Origin: Tamarix chinensis
Taxonomy: Eukaryota; Streptophyta; Magnoliopsida; Caryophyllales; Tamaricaceae
Reading direction: 5' to 3'
NCBI GenBank assembly: GCA_030549775.1
Contig: CM060180.1
Coordinates: forward strand, 83,049,672-83,113,671
Length of the DNA stretch: 64,000 bases
Each line of letters starts with the position of its first letter. Positions within the stretch are counted from its first letter, which is position 1. A program made the position numbers and the translations under genes. Shown piece after piece: positions 56,241 through 64,000 of this stretch. Under the pieces are notes generated by a model, which saw only the letters and a program-made list of their open reading frames with translations, was not told the origin of the DNA and did not search any database.

Positions 56241-57399
56241 GCTCAATAATCTTCCACTTTACATGATTAGTATTTTACTGTATCTTATTCAAAAGATTCC
56301 TCCCTAGACATGCATGGCTAACTCCAGCTATACTTATCTTCCTAAGAGGGCCCGTCCCATATCTTGAGACTTCTGCACCTCCTAACTTGCCCCGACATCC
56401 TTCCCTTAATCCACTTACTCACACCAAGAGCCCCAACTCCTAAGTGTGTGGGTCAAGGCCTACTACCTTATACCCCAAATTCCACCCACCGCCTTACCCT
56501 AGGGTTTTCTCTAGAAACACTAATTTGGGCCTACATGGCCCATCCTTCTCTGCCTCCCACATCCCAAACTATTTAACACCCCACACGTCACGGCCCTTAG
56601 ATTCAACCCTCACTTCATGCCCCACTCATTCTCATTTATTTTTATTATTTTATTTTCTTCTTCAACCTCTTCAAATTAGGGTTTCCTCCTAAACCCTAGC
56701 CTAGTCTCCTACGCACCCTTATACTATCCCACATACTATTTTTTTCCCGAAGCCTCCAGACACCCAAAAAACACTTATATTACCTTCCTCATGCCCCGAG
56801 GCAACTTTCCATACGTAAAGTTTGCCTCCATATTAACTCTAACCTTCCCATGCAAAACCCTCTATATTTATCATGCCAAACCCTAAAATTCCCATGCAAA
56901 CCTTAGTTCCTCCCATACAAATCCTAGTTTCTCCTACTCTTTCAGTTTATTTAAATCCCTTCCCTTTTTTTTATTCACCACTCATGGATCATGGGTTATT
57001 TAGGTCATTCTTACCTACGTTAGCCAATTTACTTCCCCTTGGTTCTCTTATTTTCCCATTTTTCTTTTTCATGCCTCCATCCCACATCACCACATCCAAC
57101 ACCCTAGCATGCATGTCCTAAGGGCCACATTACATCACATCACAACTTGCAGCATATCCATATCAACATATATTAGAAGAGAGCACATGAACATACCTCT
57201 GTTCCAAGCCGCGCTACACATAAAACAGTTAAGATAATAGCATATAGAACATGACATATAATTATACAGGACATCCAAGGCATGTAAGACACGTCACACA
57301 CATTTGGCCTTAGCTACACCCTTACTCGGTTTAGGTTACCGAGCTATCTCCCACACTTGTTAGGCCACTAATCATCCTTCGTAATTGTTACACTTAATA

Positions 57400-58230
57400 T
57401 ATTTTCCATTTGGTTGGTTAGATTACCAATTCTCCCATTTCCTTTATTATAATTAACAAATTCCCCTTTAGTTGGTCAAATTACCAAATTACCCCTATTC
57501 ATTATCCTAATTACCAAATTACTCTTTTAGTTGGTTAAATTACCAAATTACCCTTATTCATTATCCTAATTACCAAATTACCCCTTTAGTTGGTTAAATT
57601 ACCAAATTACCCCTATTCACTATCCTAATTACCAAATCACCCTTTTAGTTGGTTAAATTACCAAATTGTCCCTCACATTTATCATATTTACCATTTTACC
57701 CTTCTCCATTATTAAATTATCATTTTACCCTTCTCTTTTATTAAATTATCATTAACCCTTCTCAATTATTATAATTACCAAGTTACTCCTTTCCAATTTC
57801 CACTTTTACCCCTTTTGTCCATAAATTACCATTTTGCCCCTTTACTTCCAAAATTACCATTTTACCCTTTAATTGCAAAATTACCATTTTGACCTTTAAT
57901 TATGAAATTACCATTTTTCCCTTTAATTACAAAATTACTAATTTACCCTTGAATTACTATTTTACCTTTTATTCACAAAATTACCATTTTTCCCCTTTAC
58001 TTCCAAAATTACCATTTTACCCCCTTACTTCCAAAATTACCAATTTACCCCTTTTCATTTACAATTTACCACTTTACCCTTTTTACTTCCAAAATTACCA
58101 TTTTATCCCGTACCTCCAAAATTACCAATTTATCCTTTTACTTATAAATTTATCATTTTACCCTTGCCTCCAAAATTACCATAATACTCCTTTTAATTAC
58201 AAATTACCATTTTTCCCTTTATTACACCAC
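57400..58230 (-). repeat. AAATTACCA minisatellite (reverse of the 9880-10990 array)
   Basis: Units of about 25-60 bp with the core 'aaattaccaaattacccct'. The first part (57460-57670) has a regular 60-bp unit, 'ttagttggttaaattaccaa' plus 'ctattcattatcctaattac', repeated about three times. The open frame at 57889-58239 is a by-product. Confidence 0.9.
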
Positions 58231-59712
58231 TTATATTAAATTATCATTAATATTGATACCTCCTCAACAACTATTATATTTAATATAGTACTTCTTAGCA
58301 CCCACACATATTAGGCCATATTCTTGTACAAAATATATTACTAAAATACCCCTAGGGATCACAAAAATATTAACCATGCATTAAAGATCACAATAGCATA
58401 ATACAACATGGATAATACTTAATATTTTTATTAACAACCAAACTCTTACCTTAAACAATATTTCCATACATGACATATAACCTAACATGCTTCTTTTTTA
58501 TCAAACATCACAAGAAACTACATATATGCTATTAAATAAAAAAATTAAGCATAATAACCTATTAAAATCCTAATGTGCTAACATACATTAATCTATACGT
58601 TTAAGTGGGATTTAACGGTTACCTTAATTCCCACAAAAACGAACCTTACCAGTATTCCGATTAAAGGTTCAAGATTTGATTATCAAAACCAATACCTAAA
58701 AATAATATCAAGATTTATTATGTTAGAAATAATAAAAATCAAAGTATAAAACTTTATAACACTTAATTAATCAAATACTTGAATTAAATATTATTATACC
58801 TTAAAATTATTACCCAACTAAATCAAGAAATATAGCAACTCATCTTACTCATGCAGCATAAGCTCTATGCAAAGAAATGAGGGGGAGAGGCTCGAAGGTG
58901 GATGATAGGAGGAGAATAGGCTATTTTCGGGTTAGTGGTTTGGGGCTAGGAAAGAAGATGGATGGGGGAGGATTTAGGGCAAGGGAAGGGTGCAGAGGTG
59001 GAGAGGGGTGTAGGTGGTGGCAGGGGATGGGTTGATGGCGGCTAAGGGCGGCGGAGGCGGCAGCAGCGAGGCTGCAAAGTGGTGTTGTCGAGGTGGATCG
59101 AGATGGAGGGGCTGAGAAGGAAGGAAAAGGGAGGGAGAAAATGGAGGCTTGTAGGTGGTGGTTTCGGCCGAAGGAGGTTTGGGGGTGGTAGAGGGGGTTG
59201 TAGGGATTAGCTTGGTGGCTTAGGTAGTGGTAGAGGTAGTGGAATGGCGATGGATCAAGGCTATACAGGATGGTTGCCGAGAAGGGAGGGAAAGAAGAGA
59301 AAAAGAAGAGAGGAAGAAGGAGGTTGTGGGGTGGTTCGAGGGGTACTGTGATCATTTGGGGGTGAGGAAGAGGGTGGCAGGGGATGGTGCAGGTGGCTGT
59401 TGAGGCGGTGGGAGCGGTGGAATGGCGGTGACGAAGTAAAATAGGGAGGATGAGGGAAGGAGGAGAAAGGAAGAAAGGAGGGTCGGGAATGCATGGAAAG
59501 CTCGCCAAGAAATGGCAGAATGAGGTGGGGGGGAGAAGAAAAAGAAGGCGAAGAGAGAGGAGGGGATAGGGGAGCTCAAGGGCGGCGGTAAGGTGGTAGG
59601 GAATGGCAATGGTAGGGAGAGGGAGAAGAGAGGTATGGCAGGGCATGGGGGAAGGGAGAGGGGGATGGTGGGGCCAGGATGGTGCAAAGAAAATGACAAG
59701 AGAGAGAGAGTG

Positions 59713-60215
59713 TGTAATCCTCCGAATTTTTAAAAACCTATATTTTAATAAATAAATTTTATTTTGCATAAATTAGCTTTTAAATATTTTTAATTTAATT
59801 ATTTTATGGATTTTTGAGTGTATGAAATTTGGTATAAATATTTAATAAATTAAAATAAATATATTGTTATTTTATCATACCCTTCTTATTTAAATAATTT
59901 TCCAAATCATTATTTTACTAAAATTATCCTTTTTAACCCTTATATTTTAATTATCCTAAATTAAATTATTAAATCAATTTATTACCCAAAATTATTCTAT
60001 TTTATGTTTTTATCAATTAAATTATTTTATTCCATTTTCCCTTTTCTTTTTTCTTTTTCCCCTTTTCCTTCTTCTTTTCTCCTTTTTCTCTTTTCTTTCT
60101 TTTTCTTTTCTTTATGGCGCCTCCGGCCTACTTCTGCCTCTTTTTCCCCCACCTGGGCCGCAGGCCCACTTCTCTTCTCCGCACCTCCTCCTTCTCCTTG
60201 GCGCATGGGCTGCTG
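59713..60215 (+). mobile_element. Type I long LTR, 5' fragment
   Basis: Starts TGTAATCCTCCGAATTTTTA and matches 7882-8380: AT-rich start, C/T-rich strand and a GC island with TGGGCC at 60154 and GGCCCA at 60163. It is cut at 60215 by the next insertion. Its remainder would lie beyond the window. Confidence 0.82.
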
Positions 60216-60357
60216 TGTAACACCCCAAAATTCACTATTTTCTTAAAGCATAAGTAATTAAAATAGAAATACTTAAAACTTGTGAATTCTGGGAATGTTA
60301 CCGCCACATTTAGTACCAAACTGGTTCTCTCCGACCGTTCCAGTACCAAGTTCTAAG
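60216..60357 (-). other. Conserved two-hairpin LTR 3' end (copy 6)
   Basis: The terminal arm TGTAACACCCCAAAATTCAC pairs with 'gtgaattctgggaatgttac' (about 60283-60302). Hairpin 1 follows, from 'catttagtaccaaactggtt' to 'cagtaccaagttcta'. Confidence 0.8.
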
Positions 60358-60949
60358 GCTAAGAAAAGATTTACATTGAACTCAACCAACAGTTCATAAA
60401 AGAACTCGAAAGATCATACAATAAAATCAAAGTACGCATAAACGTTTATGAACCACAATAGAATAGAAATCAGAGTGCAAAATCAAAGAGGATAAATACT
60501 CAATACAAGGTAATAAATCAAAGAGGATGAATCCGATACAAAATAAATAATAAAAGGAAATAGATTCACATAAATATTGAAATATGGCCACAACTCTCTC
60601 GAATTTTGAGCCATACATGCTCAACACTCAGCCCCGACTGATGTCTCGCCCACCTGCACAAAGTCAGAAGGGCATACTACTTGTGGGAATGAGCAGCACC
60701 CATGAAAAGGGTGATCGGTACGCTACGTACTAAGTAAGGTAACCGAGCACTAAGGCCAACACATAAGCACATAAATAATGTAGAACAATAATAGAGCATA
60801 AAAGCCAACATGATAATATAAATACACATGACCATCCAAGTAAAAGTACAAAGGCCCATATATTATCTGATTCAATTACTTAACTAATCTCTGATCAGAA
60901 CTCAATTCACACCATACTTTTTGTCAAATCCATGTGAATACGGAATCCC

Positions 60950-61300
60950 CCACTATTATAGCCGATGGACCGGAAACACATAGGGTATCATACCCTAACC
61001 ACTATTATAGCCGGTGGACCGGAAACACATAGGGCTACGCGTCCTAACCACTATTCCTAACCGGTGGATTGGTTAGCTCCGGCTCGCATGGTGTTCCACT
61101 GTAAGTAATTAGTATCTTTTAGGAATTTTAGCAAAACTCGGGTTTGTGTTTGTTGAGCTCGGGAACCCCCACTATTATAACCGGTGGATCGGTCACACAT
61201 AGAACATCATGTCCTAACCACTATTATAACCGATGGATCGGTTGCACATAGGGTAAAAACCCTAACCACTATTCCGAACCGGTGGATTGGTTGGTCCCGT
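60950..61300 (-). repeat. Array of CCACTATTATAGCCGGTGGACCGG motif
   Basis: Six copies in two groups of three, separated by 'gttccactgtaagtaattag', as at 55885-56240. Confidence 0.85.
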
Positions 61301-61444
61301 CTCAATGATCTTCCACTTTAGATAATTAATGTTTTAAGCATCTTATTCAAAAGCTTTCACCGTGGACATGCATGAATCATCACACATCACAAATCATAAA
61401 TTTCACAATCATAATTACACTTTAATCACTAAATACACATGATA

Positions 61445-61640
61445 CACGAAAACCCTAATCAGCCAAAACAAACCCTAATTAACCACAACAAACCAGAGTT
61501 AACCACTCCAAACTCTATTTAACCATAACAACCATAATTAGCCACTCCATGCCTTAATTAATCATAACAAACCACAATTATCCACTCCGACTCTAGTTAA
61601 TCACAACAACCCATAGTTAATCACTCCGAACCCTAATTCA
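61445..61640. repeat. 20-bp tandem repeat array
   Basis: About nine units of the form CATAATTAGCCACTCCAAAC or CCTAATTAACCACAACAAAC. The counterpart of 4891-5070. Confidence 0.85.
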
Positions 61641-61844
61641 ATCTCCTCCATACCCTTATAATATCCTACGTACTATTTTTCATCCCAAGTGTTCAAACAC
61701 CCAAACAACACTTACATTACCTTCCTTATATCTCAAATCAACTTTTCATATGTAAATTTCACTCCCATACAAACTTTACACATCTCATGCAACCTCTCGA
61801 AATTTTTATACAAATCCTAAATCCCATGAAATCATTAACTCCCA

Positions 61845-62110
61845 TACAAAACCCTAATGCCACCATTCAAACCCTAATACCTCCATACAACCATAAATAT
61901 CCCCATGCAACTATTAATACCACCATGCAAACCCTACTACCACTAGACAACCATTAATACCACCATATAAACCCTAATACCATCATATGAACCCTAATAC
62001 CACCATAGGACCATTAATACCACCATGCAACCCTAATACCACCAAACAAAGTCCAACGCCATGCAAACCCTAACACCACCATACAAAGTCCAACGCCATG
62101 CAAACCCTAG
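61845..62110. repeat. About 20-bp tandem repeat array (ACCCTAATACCACCATGCAA)
   Basis: Roughly a dozen units of 19-20 bp, each with 'taataccaccat' or a variant. The equivalent place at 5221-5400 has a looser array with units containing 'aaaccctaaattc'. Confidence 0.8.
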
Positions 62111-62209
62111 ATTCCATCATACAAAACCCTAAATTCAATCCACACAATACCAAAGATCCATCCATACCAAACCCTAGATTCAAACCATAGAAAACCCAAA
62201 GATTTGTCC

Positions 62210-62470
62210 ATATAATAAAATTGATTAGATTCTCCCATTCATAACCAAAAATTAGATTCTCCCATACAAGACCATAAGTTAGATTCTTCCACATAAAATC
62301 ATAAATTAGAATCTCCCATATAAACCAAAATTTAGATTATCCCATATACATCATACTCTAGATTATCCCACATAATACCATAAATTAATTCCTCTCACAC
62401 AAAACCATGCAAAACCATAAAATAGATTCTCCTACACAAAACAATAAATTATATTCTTCCACACAAAACC
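62210..62470 (-). repeat. Decayed 26-27-bp minisatellite
   Basis: Units of 'ccataaattagattctccca' type, more diverged than at 5410-5650 and 30131-30650. Confidence 0.85.
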
Positions 62471-63137
62471 ATAAATTTTCCATTTTATTCTTCCACTCAG
62501 GAATTATTAAAGTACTTAGGTCAACTCACATCCCTTAGACAACTTCTTTTCCCATCCTCCTTTTTCATCCTTTCTCCTGCACAAACCACATCAACATCCT
62601 CACATGCATGTCTTTTAGGGTCACAACATATATCATCACATATACATAATACATATGCCATGCAAATACATACTTCAAACTCCACATCATACCATATACA
62701 ACATAAATAATAATAATAATAAACATATGATACATAGCATGCGAAGCACATAATGCATATCAGCACACAAAAGGCCTTAGTAACACCCTTACCTAAAAAT
62801 ACACCGGTCTTTGACCAAATAATAACATACTAATAAAATAATATTAACAAAATTCTAACTTTGCAAAAGATATAGAAATAATAGAAATATTATAAAAGTT
62901 GATAATATAGGGTTAAAGACTTTACCCTATTAATAATAATGATAGTAAAAATAATATCAATGAGAATATAAATAAGAATAATAATAATAGTAATAATAAT
63001 AATAATAATAAGGACATTATTCAAAACCAAAGTAAAATAAATGCTTCGGCCCCTTTTCCAAAATAATACTAATAATAATATTAGTAAGATAAATAACAAA
63101 ATTTAGTAAAAATAATAATAATGAAATAGTAAAAATA

Positions 63138-63138
63138 A

Positions 63139-63190
<52 letters not shown>

Positions 63191-63240
63191 AATAATAATA
63201 ATAATAATAACAAAAACAACAATAATAACAACAACATAAC
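63138..63240. repeat. (AAC)n then (AAT)n microsatellite
   Basis: About 48 bp of AAC triplets pass into AAT and mixed triplets. They stand where the sister copy at 6847-7019 has AAT and ATG. The triplet identity has changed between copies while the position is kept. Confidence 0.93.
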
Positions 63241-64000
63241 TAATAATAAAGTATTTGTAATATTAATAATGGAAAAATAATAATAGAAATTCAAAATAGT
63301 AAAAATAAAAATAATTATAGTCATAATAATAATAACACATTAATATTAATAATAGTAATAATGGAAATAATAAGATCGAAAATAAAATAAAATAGGGCTT
63401 CAGCCCTCAACAGAAATAATAATCAAAACATTAATACGAATAATAATAATAATACATATTAAAAATATAAATATTAATAATAATAATAATCATAATAATA
63501 TTAATAGTATTTATATGCAAATAGTTGAAATAAAATAATTTAAGGGTTATAAAAATAGGGAAAAGGGTTGAGAGGGTCTAGGGTTCAACCTTAGGCTGGT
63601 GGGGATAGCCGACACCAGCGGTGGTGCAAGGCGGCAGCGGCGGTGGCCGGAAAAAGAGAAGAAAAGAGGAAAAGTTGCATGCTGGGAAAAAGCTAAGGAG
63701 AATTAAGGTGGTATTTGGGGTGTTTAGGGTTGCCCAAAAGGAGGGGTACAGAATAGAGGTGGTGGCGTAGCCAAAGGTGGCGGCGCACGGCGGCGGTGGG
63801 TGGTGGACGAGTGGAGGAGAAGAAGAAAGAGAGAGGAGGAGAGGGAGAAAGAGGAAAAGAGAGGTAGGGGAAGGTAGAAGGTGATCTGCAGAACATTTTA
63901 GAAGGTGAAAGAAGCGGCGGCAGCGGCGGAAGAGGTGGTTAAAGGTGGTTCAAAGGGTGGCGGAGATAGAAAAATAGGTTGATCGGGAAGGGAAGTTTGC

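Larger units (their letters stand above)
55143..59712 (-). mobile_element. Type I long LTR, interrupted
   Basis: Begins on the left with TGTAACACCCCCAAAATTC (the 3' end on the minus strand). It carries the two-hairpin end (55143-55295), the 'aataggtaggggccccacaa' block (55530-55590), a CCGGTGG-type array (55885-56240), the TGGTAATTT minisatellite in reverse (57400-58230), and a purine-rich plus strand (58880-59710). The AT-rich 5' start expected next is missing because another long LTR begins at 59713. The 282-aa frame at 58921-59769 is a C/T-rich artefact that crosses this junction. Confidence 0.82.
60216..64000 (-). mobile_element. Type II long LTR, 3' part, runs off the window
   Basis: Begins TGTAACACCCCAAAATTCAC after TGCTG (60211-60215, a possible target duplication). 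It follows 3347-7881 part by part: two-hairpin end, the GGGTGCTGCTCATTCCCAC block (60590-60745), a CCGGTGG-type array (60950-61300), a 20-bp array (61445-61640), a second 20-bp array (61845-62110), a decayed GGGAGAATCTAATTTATGG array (62210-62470), triplet-rich DNA (62930-63530) and a purine-rich plus strand (63570-64000). No coding domains are seen. Confidence 0.82.

Noticed and set aside
58921..59769. 282-aa minus-strand open frame, the longest in the window
   Set aside because: It is low-complexity and from a C/T-rich strand, and it crosses the junction between two LTR insertions at 59712/59713, so it cannot be an ancestral gene.

Overview
The window looks like gene-poor, AT-rich plant nuclear DNA. 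Every protein-level match I can read belongs to a plant retroelement: a Del/Tekay-type chromovirus, an Athila-type Ty3/gypsy element, a Ty1/copia element, a LINE and a 5S-derived Cassandra TRIM. I see no convincing host gene, tRNA, rRNA gene, CRISPR array or bacterial feature. All coding domains are broken by stops and frameshifts. Most long open frames are low-complexity artefacts in C/T-rich LTR segments or triplet repeats. I cannot name the species; a large, repeat-rich angiosperm genome is an inference.

Layout, 1-25.7 kb. A plus-strand long-LTR fragment (1-2251) abuts a minus-strand chromovirus pol scrap (2252-2530). A minus-strand Tekay-like element follows: 3' LTR in two pieces (2531-3346 and 13484-16154), body 16155-20400 (gag, protease, RT, RNase H, integrase, C-terminal domain in minus-strand order), and a partial 5' LTR to about 22091. 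The 3' LTR is split by a minus-strand 'type II' long LTR (3347-13478, 5-bp duplication CATGT). That LTR is itself split by a plus-strand 'type I' long LTR (7882-12451, duplication TTTAT). Older LTR debris and a minus-strand LINE RT (24690-25733) come next.

Layout, 25.7-46.3 kb. An Athila-like element on the plus strand (27420 to about 43925) has its 5' LTR split by a type II long LTR (27892-32343). Its 3' LTR is split by a complete 755-bp Cassandra TRIM (42183-42937, duplication CATGG). The primer-binding site, gag, protease, RT, RNase H and integrase remains are in the expected order.

Layout, 46.3-64 kb. A minus-strand copia element (about 46527-53960) has its 3' LTR split by a type I long LTR (47077-51596). 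The right end is a nest of three long LTRs in alternating orientation (55143, 59713 and 60216), running off the window.

The 'type I' and 'type II' units (4.4-5.6 kb) have TG...CA ends, and several have 5-bp duplications. They contain no recognisable coding sequence, and I read them as very long solo LTRs or LTR-like non-autonomous elements. Each shares a fixed order of parts: an AT-rich start, a site-II-like GC island, a one-strand C/T-rich block, tandem-repeat arrays, an array of a CCGGTGGACCGG-type motif, and a strongly conserved two-hairpin 3' end. These conserved non-coding parts are the most interesting signal in the window.
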